A stretch of 64,000 nucleotides of DNA from Pararhizobium capsulatum DSM 1112 (GCF_030814475.1 NZ_JAUSVF010000001.1:1075001-1139000); one strand, 5' to 3'; counted from the stretch's first letter, positions 45,601 to 53,782 are shown. The notes: generated from the letters alone by a model not told the origin. Program-made: numbers and translations.

Positions 45601-48600
45601 GTCGTCCGACCGGGAATTCGATCGCCTGGCTGCGGGCAAACCAGTTTTCCGTCAAGCCGAAGGCAAAATCGCTGAACACGGTCGGCGCATTGGTCGCCGC
45701 GACGACGACGCCACCGGGCCGCAATCCGGCGCGGATGGCGCCGCGCAATGCGGTGTCTTCATCGATCAGCGTGAAGATCGAGCCGGAAGCGCTGACCAGA
45801 AGGTCGAACGCAGGGATCGTTCCCAGTTCGTCCTTTTTCAACACCCGCACATGAGCGTCTTCTTCAAAGGCGATTTCAAGATTGCGTTGCGCATTGTCGC
45901 GAGGCTCGGCAATCAGCAGCGCGGCTTGATGGCGTGCTGCAAGGTTTGCAAGGTTTCGGGAGAACGCGGATGAGACGGTTCCCGCCTCCACGATCCGCAA
46001 TCCCTGGCCGGCTGTCGCCGATGTCAGAGCCTTTTCAACCGCGGCAAGCACGATCTCCGTTCTCAATCGGGTCACCGGAGAATGGACCGCCTGATGGTCA
46101 AGCGTCGCTTCGCTGATGAAGGTCGGCGTATGCGCTTCGTCTCTCTCGACACCCGTCTTGTCTGCTTCCTGCAGGTTGTCGATACGCTCGAGCGCTTCCA
46201 CATAGGTGTCGTTGATGAGAACAGCCTCGACAACACGCTCGGAACGTTCGCCGTAGACTTCCTTGAGGATATCGGCCACCGGCGGCAGTGCGAAGTCAGG
46301 CTGGATGACCCAGTTGCCCGCCTTTTGCTCCCCAAGACCGGCGTCTTCGAGAATGTAGAGACAGTTTGCGAGGAAGCACCGGAAGGCGAAATCACCGGGC
46401 AGAGACCGTGTATCGACCTTGTTCTTGCCCTTGGCGAGCTTCAGCGCGATCTCGTGGCAAGCCCGGTAGATCGCGGCAGTGAGCAGAAGGGTCGTGTTGT
46501 CGATGCCAGTGTCGGTGGCGGGAACGAGCAGCGGCAGCTGGAGGGCTGTCGCTTTCGCCTGCGTCCGGGCTTCCGAGGGAACGGCCTCGTAGTGGAAGGA
46601 AAGCATGTCCAGCGTCTTGTGCTGACGCAGATAGGTACGCCGGAAGCGGCAATCGTCGAAAGCGGCGATGAGGCCGCCGTTCTTGCCGTAAAAGCGGAAT
46701 TTCGCCTTGATCGAATTGGCGCTGACGCGCTCGATTTCGACGATGGCACGATGGATCGTCTCACCCGAATTCAGAACCCTTACGGAGCCGAAACGCACTG
46801 GAATATAGGGCGCGCCGCCGATATCGCCGGAAAGTCTGTCGAAAAGCGCGACCAGACCGTGGAAGGTCGCATCGACGGAGATCGGGTTCAGGCTGTAGGT
46901 GACGAAGGGATGGCCGGCAGCTGCCGGTGCCTTCAGCTCGACGTCGATGAAACGATCACCATAGGTAACCGCCTTCGTCATCAGCTGGAAATTCGGGCCA
47001 TAGTCGAGGCCGAACTGCCGGGCGGTCTCATAGGCGCGGGCCGGGAGCACCGTTGCCGTGGCCTGCAGGCCGGCCAACGTTGCCGCGGCGGTGGTTTCTT
47101 TATGCGCGATAGGCTTGCGACTGCGGGCGACTGCGTGAATGGCCCAATCGTCTTCGGTCAGGCGTTCGCGCGAGCGGATTTCGATATCGCCGGTTTCCGG
47201 AGAAACGATCGTCGACAGTTCCATCATCCGGCTGTCGGACAACTCCAGGGGTCGCACGATTTCGAGGTTGGTAATGTCGACTTCGGTGGTGCCATAATAC
47301 TGCTGGGCGGCGGAAACGGCGATCTCGATGAAGCCGCTCCCCGGCATGATGGCCTTGCCGTCGACGACGTGCTCGGCGAGATCCGGGAAGAGGTGGGCGT
47401 CGATGTGGTTTTTCCAGCTACCGCCATTGAGGTCGGACCGCCAGCCGCTCAAGCTGTATGTATTCGTCCCAAGCCCGAAGAGATCGATCTTGTCGCTCGT
47501 CGATGCGGGGCGAAGTCCCGTCGCTTCAAATGGCAGTTCCGGCAGGCGGATATGGGCATTGCGCTGACCGAACAGACGGCCGGCTTCGAAGGCGGCGCCA
47601 TGAGCAATCGCCCGCGCCATGGCGCGCGAGACCGGATCCTGGCCTTTTTCGCCGGTGTCGCGCGACAATGTCGATACGACGGTACCGGGAACCGCGGCCT
47701 GCTTGACGGTTTCCTTCAGGTAGGAAGCAAGGATTGCCCGTGGCGAGATTTCGACAAACAGGGTGCAGCCGAGCGCGATTGCGGCCTCGGTTGCCGCCTG
47801 GAAGCGAACCGGCTCGCGCACGTTCTTCCACCAGTAATCGGGATCGAGCTGCGTACCGTCCAGCCGCTCGCCGGTCACAGTTGAGATATAGGCAAGCTCG
47901 GAGCGGCGTGGCGCGATATCCGGGATATCTGACAGAAACGCCCTTTTCGCCTGATCGATGATCGGATGATGGAAGGGGTAGTTGATGTCGAGAACCTGGG
48001 CGGGAATCTTCGCCTTGCGGGCCGCATCGCGATAGGCCGAAACCTCGTTTGCCGGGCCGGATATCGTGACGGAGTTATGGGCGTTGATAGCGGCAACGCA
48101 GATATTGTCGAAGCCATGCGCTGTGGCGAAGGCAGTAGCCGCGTCCTCGCCCAGCATGACGGCTGCCATCGTGCCCTGGCCGGCAAGCAGATCCTGGTGC
48201 AGCGAGCGCTTTGCAACGATGGAAACAGCATCTACCAGCGACAGGGCGCCTGCCGCATAGGCGGCGGCAATTTCGCCGACAGAGTGCCCGAAAACCGCCG
48301 TCGGCTTGATGCCCATGGCAACGAGCGAATCCGAAAGGGCTGCCTGGACCGCAAACAGCAGTGGCTGGGCGACTTTTGTATCTGCCAATTTCCGGTCGAG
48401 TTCGGGATCGTTGAGGAGATCGATCAGGGAGATATCAGCGTGGAACTTGAAGAGGGCGCTGACGGACGTGAAGCACTGGCGGAAATGCAGGTTTTCACGG
48501 AATGCCTCGACTCCCATGCCCGCCCATTGCGAGCCGTTGCCGGAAAAGACGAAGGCGACCTTGGCGTCCTTGGTTACCGCTTCGCCTATTTCGCCGATAT

Positions 48601-50131
48601 CCGAAGCCGGCTTGTCGAGGTGGTTGGCGATCGCGCGAACAATATCTTCAGGATTGTCGCTGCGGGCGGTGAAACGATGGCGCATCAGGGTGCGGTTTGC
48701 GCCGGAGGCGGCAATGATGGAGCGCACTTCCTCGCGGGAGGTCTTGCCGAATCTGGCTTTGTAGGATTTCAGCAGTTCGTTCAGGCTGCTTGCGGTATGG
48801 GCGCTCGCCATGAAGACATGGCCGGTCGCATTGTTACGCTGGCGCTCTTCCTGGACCGGATCGGGATCGGAAATAACCACGTGCGCATTGGCGCCGCCGA
48901 AGCCGAAGGAATTGATCCCGGCGAGACGGGCACGCTTTCCGCGCAGCAGTTCGATCGGGTTCGCCGTGACACGGACATTCAGGCCGTCAAAATCGATATT
49001 GTCGTTTGGTGTGTCGAAATGCAGAGAAGCTGGAAGATAGTTGTTTTCCAGGGCCATGACGGCCTTGAGCATGCCGAAGAGACCGGATGCCGGCTCGGTG
49101 TGGCCGATGTTCGATTTGATTGAACCGATCGGAACCGGTGCGCGACGGTTGGCGCCGATCACGGTGCCGATCGACCAGACTTCCGCGGGATCGCCGACCT
49201 TCGTGCCGGTGCCATGACCTTCAACGAAGGCAACCTGGTTGGAATCGATATTGTTGCCTTCATAGATTGCCCGCAGCAAGTTCGCCTGGGATTCCCGGGA
49301 AGGCAGGGAAATACCGTTCGTGCGCCCGGCAGAATTCACGCCGGTCGCAATGATCTTCGCGTAGCTGCGATCCTTCTCCTGGCGGGCGCGATCGGAACGC
49401 CGCAGGACAAACACCACGCCACCTTCAGCGCGCACATAGCCGACGCCATTATTGTCGTAGGCGCGGCAGAGGCCTTCCGGAGACAGCATGCGGGCCTGGG
49501 CAAAGCCGACGAACGCGAGCGGATGAGCAAGGATATTGACGCCGCCGACGATGGCGGTATCGATCTCGCCGGTGTCCAGTGCCCGCATTGCCTGGTCGAG
49601 AGCGACGAGCGATGAAGAGCAGGCCGTATCGATCGTCATGCTTGGGCCGCTCAGGCCGAAGATGTGCGAGATGCGGTTGGACACGATCGACAATGTATTG
49701 CCGGTCATGAAATAGGGGCCGGCAGCGGCCGGGTCCTGAACCGTCAGGTTGGCATGGTCGAGGCTGGAGGCGCCGATATAGACGCCGACATTTTCGCCAT
49801 GAAGAGAAGGAATGGAGATATTGGCGTCTTCCAGCGCCCGCCAGGCCAATTGAAGAAGCACGCGCTGCTGCGGGTCCATATGCATGGCCTCGCGCTGCGA
49901 CATGCCAAAGGCGGCCGGATCGAAATTGTAGATGCTGTCCATCACGCCTGCGGCAAACGTATAGGTCTTGCCGGGAATGCCTTGAGATGGGTGCCAGAAG
50001 CGTGCGAGATCCCACCGGTCGAAGGGAATGCTGCTGACCGTGCACTTCCCCTGGCGCAGAAGCCGGAAAAGAGCCTGCGGAGAATCGGCACCCGGGGCGA
50101 CGCAAGCGCGCCCAATAATTTCAACTGTCAT
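42599..50131 (-). CDS. rkpA: Single-module reducing polyketide/fatty-acid synthase RkpA
   Basis: A 2510-residue megasynthase. Domain order: ketosynthase (Cys171 in DTACSSS, His306 in EGHGTGT, His344 in NIGHTE); acyltransferase (Ser617 in GHSVGEIAAAYAAG); dehydratase (His921 in HVVDGKAIMPG); a degenerate methyltransferase-like region about 1370-1520 with no glycine-rich SAM loop (IVEAGTVSS); enoyl reductase (about 1770-2100, LIHGAAGGVGLAALQ); ketoreductase (about 2115-2390, GGIGGFGLAA and GQGNYVAAN); and acyl carrier protein (Ser2433 in GLDSLMAVEL). No thioesterase follows. All reducing domains look intact, so a saturated chain made by repeated cycles is expected. I use ATG 50131, where the KS begins; TTG 50191 is upstream in frame. 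It heads the rkpA-G-H-I-J operon. Confidence 0.96.
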   Translation of the reverse strand: MTVEIIGRACVAPGADSPQALFRLLRQGKCTVSSIPFDRWDLARFWHPSQGIPGKTYTFAAGVMDSIYNFDPAAFGMSQREAMHMDPQQRVLLQLAWRALEDANISIPSLHGENVGVYIGASSLDHANLTVQDPAAAGPYFMTGNTLSIVSNRISHIFGLSGPSMTIDTACSSSLVALDQAMRALDTGEIDTAIVGGVNILAHPLAFVGFAQARMLSPEGLCRAYDNNGVGYVRAEGGVVFVLRRSDRARQEKDRSYAKIIATGVNSAGRTNGISLPSRESQANLLRAIYEGNNIDSNQVAFVEGHGTGTKVGDPAEVWSIGTVIGANRRAPVPIGSIKSNIGHTEPASGLFGMLKAVMALENNYLPASLHFDTPNDNIDFDGLNVRVTANPIELLRGKRARLAGINSFGFGGANAHVVISDPDPVQEERQRNNATGHVFMASAHTASSLNELLKSYKARFGKTSREEVRSIIAASGANRTLMRHRFTARSDNPEDIVRAIANHLDKPASDIGEIGEAVTKDAKVAFVFSGNGSQWAGMGVEAFRENLHFRQCFTSVSALFKFHADISLIDLLNDPELDRKLADTKVAQPLLFAVQAALSDSLVAMGIKPTAVFGHSVGEIAAAYAAGALSLVDAVSIVAKRSLHQDLLAGQGTMAAVMLGEDAATAFATAHGFDNICVAAINAHNSVTISGPANEVSAYRDAARKAKIPAQVLDINYPFHHPIIDQAKRAFLSDIPDIAPRRSELAYISTVTGERLDGTQLDPDYWWKNVREPVRFQAATEAAIALGCTLFVEISPRAILASYLKETVKQAAVPGTVVSTLSRDTGEKGQDPVSRAMARAIAHGAAFEAGRLFGQRNAHIRLPELPFEATGLRPASTSDKIDLFGLGTNTYSLSGWRSDLNGGSWKNHIDAHLFPDLAEHVVDGKAIMPGSGFIEIAVSAAQQYYGTTEVDITNLEIVRPLELSDSRMMELSTIVSPETGDIEIRSRERLTEDDWAIHAVARSRKPIAHKETTAAATLAGLQATATVLPARAYETARQFGLDYGPNFQLMTKAVTYGDRFIDVELKAPAAAGHPFVTYSLNPISVDATFHGLVALFDRLSGDIGGAPYIPVRFGSVRVLNSGETIHRAIVEIERVSANSIKAKFRFYGKNGGLIAAFDDCRFRRTYLRQHKTLDMLSFHYEAVPSEARTQAKATALQLPLLVPATDTGIDNTTLLLTAAIYRACHEIALKLAKGKNKVDTRSLPGDFAFRCFLANCLYILEDAGLGEQKAGNWVIQPDFALPPVADILKEVYGERSERVVEAVLINDTYVEALERIDNLQEADKTGVERDEAHTPTFISEATLDHQAVHSPVTRLRTEIVLAAVEKALTSATAGQGLRIVEAGTVSSAFSRNLANLAARHQAALLIAEPRDNAQRNLEIAFEEDAHVRVLKKDELGTIPAFDLLVSASGSIFTLIDEDTALRGAIRAGLRPGGVVVAATNAPTVFSDFAFGLTENWFARSQAIEFPVGRLATTTQWQKCLDDLGLRNVSINDRETAYGNIIAVEAESGASSPAANDVSAAIAETMLVLHDSSFKLMRKTIGEIDAVPIALKGDLEADKSALLQAFASLSGKPLRAIYVAPERSVDALADSEVLQSAVLQLSAFAEAVRAFHSNAEPATHPRLALVLPGGAPVTAATKETSTAAVNSGLWTFARVLQNEYDNLDIHCLDFADVNTSDTASHIAAARSALQRAGANREWLVNDKTGVLSEIRAVPGPAGKALRRTRDFNAATIRQQVSSQVGSIAWEETVIPTAGPGEVVVKVAATGLNFRDVMWAMGLLPEEALEDGFAGATIGMELSGHVVAVGTGVNDLSAGDAIMAIAPAAFSTHAVVSRSGVARLPATVSPVAAATVPVAFLTAYYALMELGRIRAGETVLIHGAAGGVGLAALQIAKLAGAKVIATAGTREKRRFVTMLGADHVFDSRTLGFVEDVRNVTDGEGVDLVLNSLFSEAMEQSLGLVKPFGRFLELGKRDYYADSKIGLRPFRRNISYFGIDADQLLVNAPDLTKRIFTEIGTLFEEGKLVPLPYRAFNFDEIGNAFRLMQNAGHIGKIVVVPPVAGRDEIKRTAGSRLTIEDEGVHLVVGGIGGFGLAAANWLVEKGARNIALSTRRGLADQETLEAIGRWEKKGVSTTVHACDVTDEIAAADLLAQLRTIGPMKSVIHAAMVLDDALISNLDRARNKPVIDVKAKGAAVLDRLTRTDALDRFIMFSSATTLVGNPGQGNYVAANGYLEGLARARRKAGLPALAIGFGAIADAGYLAKNTDVNDLLSKRIGKTALKAQVALAQVEAYIRSDPGTVDAAVSMISELDWAAARNLPVVRNALFDVILRSADQNTQGGDGRSLDLVAMIEGKSSQEAEDILYDLVANEIAAILRVSKDTISRNKILKEIGLDSLMAVELGISFQQNTGFDMPLSGVADNTTVGDVARKLYEKVSKRDQGGGDDGDPGENKIVHELAQRHAGTDAEKAASQ

Positions 50132-50545
50132 ATTCAATCGAACGCTCTGAACTGCTGTGGGTTGTCCTGCTGATCGCACCTGGATTCGCAAAATGCAATC
50201 GGAACTTCATGCCTGCCATTCCACCATCTATACGGGTTGTGGATATGTCGTCATCAGCTACATTTATGAACCTCTAATCAATGTTCACCAGCTTTCAACC
50301 TTTTTCGTGCGAAAATACACATGTTGCACATGCGTCCAATACAAAAATGGAGACAGGACGTAACGGTTGCGGGGGAGTATGGCAGGAAAGGCGCACCCAC
50401 CAATATTTGCGTGCAGCGTCGCTCAAATGGCTTGTTGTGGGACAATGATTGTGCTTTGCAGAGTGCGATCGGAAGTCCGGTTGAAATGCAGCGGTCCTGG
50501 CGCGCGTTTGAAAATGCGCTCAAGGCCGATTTCGGAGTGGTTTAA
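50132..50545. other. 414-base divergent promoter region between rkpA and rkpU
   Basis: No convincing gene; short frames here have poor composition. It must carry the promoters of both the lipid operon and rkpU. I see a small inverted repeat TTTCG-TG-CGAAA near 50303-50314 and GAAC/GTTC arms around an AT-rich centre near 50270-50285, but no clear -35/-10 pair. Confidence 0.5.
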
Positions 50546-51724
50546 TTGAACCGTTTGAATGCCATCCTGATCTGCGCCGTTCTTACGGGCTGTCAGGCAG
50601 TTCCGGGCGAAGGCCCGCTTTCTTCTGAGATTGTTAAGGATGCCGGACGGTCGTCGCAGGAGATAGGCCGGGAGAATACGGTTGCCTATGACGTTGTCGA
50701 TGTCGATGCGCGTTCGGCACGTCTGGTTTCCAACTATGTTGCGACGGCGCTGAGCCGGCGCTTTGGTATCGGCGGTGGCGTCGGCCAGGTGGTGATCGGC
50801 ATCGGCGACTTGCTGAAAGTGACGATTTTCGAGGCCGGCAGTGATGGCCTCTTCTCCACGGCTGATTCGAAGCAGACGAACCTCGATCTCGTGGTCCAGC
50901 CGAATGGCGCCGCCTCCATTCCTTATGTGGGGCAGGTGCAGTTCGGGGGCAAGACGCTCGAGCAGGCGCGCCAGACCATTCTGGATGCTCTCGTCAAGAA
51001 AGCTGTCGAGCCGGATGTCATCGTGACCAGCATGGGCACGGCATCGCGCAACGTCACGGTTTCGGGTGCCGTCGGGCACTCTTCTCTCGTTCCACTCAAT
51101 CTTGTTCCGGAAACGATCAACGAGGTCATCGCCAAGGCAGGCGGTCCGGTAGCCCAGCCTTACGAAAGCTATGTGACGCTGGTTCGGGGAAAGAAGACCG
51201 GAACCGCGCTGCTGAAGACGATCATCGAAAATCCATCTGAAAATATCTTCGTGCGTCCGGGTGACCAGATTTATGTGACGCAGGATCCGCGGACCTTCAC
51301 GGTGCTTGGTGCAGCCAAGATCAACAGGCGCATAGAATTCGGCGCAAATGACCTGAATGTGCTGGAGGCCGTAGCGCTCGCAGGTGGCGGCACGGATGCC
51401 GTCGTGGATGCAAAGGGCTATTTCGTATTCCGCTATGAAGAGGCTGACGTCGTGAGGAGCCTGCTCGGAACCGAGCGTTTCAACGCGATGTTGAACAAGG
51501 GTATGCAACCCGACAGTGTCGGCCGCTATCCGATCGTCTACCGGCTCGACATGTCCCATCCCGACAGCCTCATGGTCGGTCAGACATTTCCGATCAAGAG
51601 CCGGGATGTCGTTTATGTATCCCGCCACCCGTCCGTCGATCTTATCAAGTTCCTCAACATCGTAGCGCGCCCTGTCGGTGTGGCGTCACAGGTATCCAAT
51701 GTGGTAGACGATTTTACGAACTGA
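50546..51724 (+). CDS. rkpU: Outer-membrane polysaccharide export lipoprotein RkpU (KpsD/Wza-like)
   Basis: A 392-residue outer-membrane polysaccharide export (OPX) protein. A lipoprotein signal ends at the lipobox LTGC (Cys16). The export domain follows with IGIGDLLKVTIFEAG, PNGAASIPYVGQVQ and a beta-grasp region (VSGAVGHSSLVPL), and later VRPGDQIYVTQDP. It forms the outer-membrane exit of the capsule path fed by KpsMTE. The start is TTG 50546, supported by GGAG 8 bases upstream and by the signal peptide beginning there. It is divergent from rkpA and closed by a strong terminator. Confidence 0.93.
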   Translation: MNRLNAILICAVLTGCQAVPGEGPLSSEIVKDAGRSSQEIGRENTVAYDVVDVDARSARLVSNYVATALSRRFGIGGGVGQVVIGIGDLLKVTIFEAGSDGLFSTADSKQTNLDLVVQPNGAASIPYVGQVQFGGKTLEQARQTILDALVKKAVEPDVIVTSMGTASRNVTVSGAVGHSSLVPLNLVPETINEVIAKAGGPVAQPYESYVTLVRGKKTGTALLKTIIENPSENIFVRPGDQIYVTQDPRTFTVLGAAKINRRIEFGANDLNVLEAVALAGGGTDAVVDAKGYFVFRYEEADVVRSLLGTERFNAMLNKGMQPDSVGRYPIVYRLDMSHPDSLMVGQTFPIKSRDVVYVSRHPSVDLIKFLNIVARPVGVASQVSNVVDDFTN

Positions 51725-51744
51725 TCGACCTGCCTTGGATCATG

Positions 51745-51780
51745 AAGGAAACGGCCGCCTTGCGCGGCCGTTTCCTTTTT
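51745..51780 (+). terminator. Strong intrinsic terminator after rkpU
   Basis: A perfect 14-bp stem, AAGGAAACGGCCGC with GCGGCCGTTTCCTT, has a 5-base loop and ends in a T run. It lies 20 bases past the rkpU stop, and its last T forms part of the stop codon of the convergent lipoprotein gene. Confidence 0.93.
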
Positions 51781-52061
51781 CAGTTCCGGCTGAAGCTGAT
51801 ATCCGGAAGAATATCGCGACGAATAAGCTTCAGCGAACGATCCGGCTGGATGACATAGGTCTCTTCCGCCGTGCCTGTTCGATAGGGAAAGCGATGCTTG
51901 ATGGTGCTGCCAACGGGCGATTTTGTCAGTTTCGTGGAGGGTTGTCCACCATAGGTGATGCTGCCGGGGATCGGCTCGAGCGGCTCCGCGGAGGTCGAGC
52001 ACGATGTCAGCGCCATGGATATGCCGATACAGACCGCTGCTGAAAGAATCATTGTTTTCAT
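51780..52061 (-). CDS. Small predicted lipoprotein
   Basis: A 93-residue protein with a lipoprotein signal (MKTMILSAAVCIGISMALTSC, Cys21 as lipidation site, given here as landmark). The mature part includes PIPGSITYGGQP and EETYVIQPDRSLKLIRRD. AAGGAG lies 8 bases before ATG 52061. I do not recognise the family. It converges on rkpU and shares the terminator edge, so a link with the capsule is possible but not shown. The open frame extends upstream without support. Confidence 0.75.
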   Translation of the reverse strand: MKTMILSAAVCIGISMALTSCSTSAEPLEPIPGSITYGGQPSTKLTKSPVGSTIKHRFPYRTGTAEETYVIQPDRSLKLIRRDILPDISFSRN

Positions 52062-52250
52062 CACGATCTCCTTGACTGGTTTCAGCATAGATAATGCGGC
52101 GAAATCACGGATCAAGCCATTCGGCCGCTGGCTCGGGATATGATGCTCCCTAAGCATGGCGCGCAAAAGTGCGCAGCCTCTGAGCGTGTCGACATCAACG
52201 ATATCTTGGCCAACGGAACCCTCATGCAATTCTTTCAGGTCGAGCCGGCT

Positions 52251-52439
52251 TCAAACCAGCGGGCTGTCGCGATGGCAGAGCGCATCCTCGTTCAGGACAT
52301 CGGCGATGTCGCGAGCATCGTTCTGATCGAGCTTCGTCAGGTCACGGCCGTCTGATGCAGCCGGCAAGCCGGTCAACGTATCCAGGACCGTCCAGGAGCC
52401 ATCCCGCTCCTGTTGAATTTCGTAGCGATTTTCTTGCAT
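52251..52439 (-). CDS. Small unknown protein, 62 residues
   Basis: A short protein starting MQENRYEIQQERDGSWTVLD with AGGAA before ATG 52439. Its charged, antiparallel-strand look (WTVLDTLTGLPAASDGRDL) followed by a helix DARDIADVLNED is common among small cytosolic rhizobial proteins of unknown role. The frame continues upstream to 52550, including an in-frame ATG at 52505, but the ribosome site favours 52439. Confidence 0.65.
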   Translation of the reverse strand: MQENRYEIQQERDGSWTVLDTLTGLPAASDGRDLTKLDQNDARDIADVLNEDALCHRDSPLV

Positions 52440-52807
52440 CTGTTCCTGCCGGAGCGTGCTCGGCCTGGCCTTGGCTGGCCGATTGGTGATCCTTGCCGAT
52501 GTCATGAGCCCGCACCGGCGAAGAAGTTGAACGGTGAAATTATATAGCAATCATTCTCATCCTGCGGTTCTTAAATCTGTCCCGTGCCAGCGGCAGAGTG
52601 AACGAAATTCTCTCCATAGTCACGTCGATGTCACCGGTTTAAGCCGACAGGCCACGATCGAGCGGGAACGGCGACGCTTTTGGCGCGAAGGGCGCTCTTG
52701 ATTGTCCTTCCTGGGAAGGTCGCGCAAGAGCATACAATGCGCCGCCATCGCGATGAAAAAGAGAACGCAATGCACAGGGTCGGGGATTTGACCAATCGTG
52801 ACGCGTT
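52440..52807. other. 368-base gene-free stretch
   Basis: Nothing coding is supported. On the minus strand a TATAAT hexamer (52539-52544) lies 100 bases before the 62-residue gene and could be its -10 box, although no matching -35 is seen at the right distance. Confidence 0.4.
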
Positions 52808-53020
52808 TCAGGAATCCTCGTCCAATCCCCTGAGAACGCGCGTTAGGAGCTCATGTTCCTCCCATACCCCGTGGCGGTAAAGGGTGAGAACAAAGGCTGC
52901 CACGGGATCGCGCGCATCGCTTTCGGTGTCAATGCTCCTGGCAAGGCAAGCGGCATTGAAAACCCTCTGACAAAGATCAACATGCTCGGGATGCATCGGT
53001 TCATTACGCCACTGGCCCAT
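52808..53020 (-). CDS. Small unknown protein, 70 residues
   Basis: A 70-residue soluble protein (HPEHVDLCQRVFNAACLA and DPVAAFVLTLYRHGVWEEHE as landmarks). It is helical and acidic at the end (RGLDEDS). AGGAGG lies 6 bases before ATG 53020, an excellent ribosome site, which is the chief support. Similar small helical proteins are frequent in rhizobial accessory regions (recalled pattern, not checked). No function can be assigned. Confidence 0.68.
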   Translation of the reverse strand: MGQWRNEPMHPEHVDLCQRVFNAACLARSIDTESDARDPVAAFVLTLYRHGVWEEHELLTRVLRGLDEDS

Positions 53021-53348
53021 GGGGCGCCTCCTCGCATACTGATATGCACGCCTTTCCGGACACGCTCCCCCGCAAAGGCCAGTCGTCCAGAACGGCTATT
53101 CACAGTCAGCAATACGAAGGGGGATTTTGACCAAATCGCGGCGAAGCCGCCGCCTTTAGCAAGTTATACCAAATCTCGATGATAGGGACCTATAGGATGG
53201 CTTATGGCTGATCTCTGGCTAGGCGCGATGCGCAGGGCGATGCTTTCGCATCGGGCAAGCATCGCAACGACGCCAGAGATCAGCCATAAGCCACCTTCGG
53301 TCGAGTTCACAGCGCCTTGGTCTGCGATCTTTCGATACCGCTGGCTTG
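53021..53348. other. 328-base gene-free stretch carrying a palindromic element
   Basis: No gene supported. Besides the 21-bp inverted repeat listed next, there is a GCGGCG-AA-GCCGCC hairpin near 53139-53153. Confidence 0.5.
53199..53292. repeat. Perfect 21-bp inverted repeat with structured loop (MITE-like element)
   Basis: The arm 53199-53219 (beginning GGCTTATGGCTGATC) is the exact reverse complement of 53272-53292. The 52-base interior has further hairpins, including CGATGC-TTTC-GCATCG. A near-perfect 94-base cruciform without a gene is typical of small non-autonomous mobile or palindromic elements. Confidence 0.75.
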
Positions 53349-53531
53349 TCAGTGGCGAATGGTTTCGTCGTTTTCCATCGAGAAGACGAAGTGAAACTGG
53401 CCGTTCCTGTCGGTTGCGGGTTCCGTCAGTTGCCGTGCATTGGCACGGTAGATCAACGCCCGTTGGCGCAATGCCTTCGATTGTGCGACCGTCGCGCGAA
53501 CGCGCTCTATAATTTCCTCTGTCCTGCTCAT
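53349..53531 (-). CDS. Small unknown protein, 60 residues
   Basis: A 60-residue basic, helical protein (TEEIIERVRATVAQSKALRQ then IYRANARQLTEP). GGAG lies 7 bases before ATG 53531; an earlier in-frame ATG at 53543 has a poorer site. It follows the 79-residue gene after 11 bases and is probably co-transcribed with it. No family recognised. Confidence 0.6.
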   Translation of the reverse strand: MSRTEEIIERVRATVAQSKALRQRALIYRANARQLTEPATDRNGQFHFVFSMENDETIRH

Positions 53532-53542
53532 GATGATCTCCA

Positions 53543-53782
53543 TCAGGCGGCAAGATCGGCGATCTCACCGAATTTTATCAAAAGACGTGGCTCCAGCATG
53601 TCTCCCGATTCTTCATCGATCCTCACGGCATAGGCCGCAACACCCGGAAATCGGGATGCCATGGCGATGGCGATTTTCTCCGCGCTGGCAGGGTTGGATG
53701 CCTGGCGCATCTCGCCGGCGACGAGGCCGCCACGCGCCGTCTTGCGGAAAGGAAGGACGATGTATTTCTCGGTCGAAGCCAT
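53543..53782 (-). CDS. Small unknown protein, 79 residues
   Basis: A 79-residue soluble protein starting ASTEKYIVLPFRKTARGGLV after Met, then a helix SAEKIAIAMASRFPGVAAYA and strands VRIDEESGDMLEPRLLIKFG. The beta-alpha-beta layout looks genuine, and GAGGGA stands before ATG 53782. The open frame upstream to 54061 has arginine/proline-rich noise and is excluded. It leads a two-gene unit with the 60-residue protein. Confidence 0.7.
   Translation of the reverse strand: MASTEKYIVLPFRKTARGGLVAGEMRQASNPASAEKIAIAMASRFPGVAAYAVRIDEESGDMLEPRLLIKFGEIADLAA

Noticed and set aside
42599..50131. PKS as part of an antibiotic or siderophore gene cluster
   Set aside because: The neighbours are rkpG-J, rkpU and capsule exporter genes; there are no NRPS, resistance or phosphopantetheinyl transferase genes, so a capsule-lipid role fits better.
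50321..50545. 74-codon ORF just before rkpU
   Set aside because: It ends against the rkpU start, but has no good ribosome site and the region must hold the divergent promoters.
52680..52880. 66-codon plus-strand ORF
   Set aside because: It overlaps the better supported minus-strand 70-residue gene, lacks a ribosome site and has poor composition.
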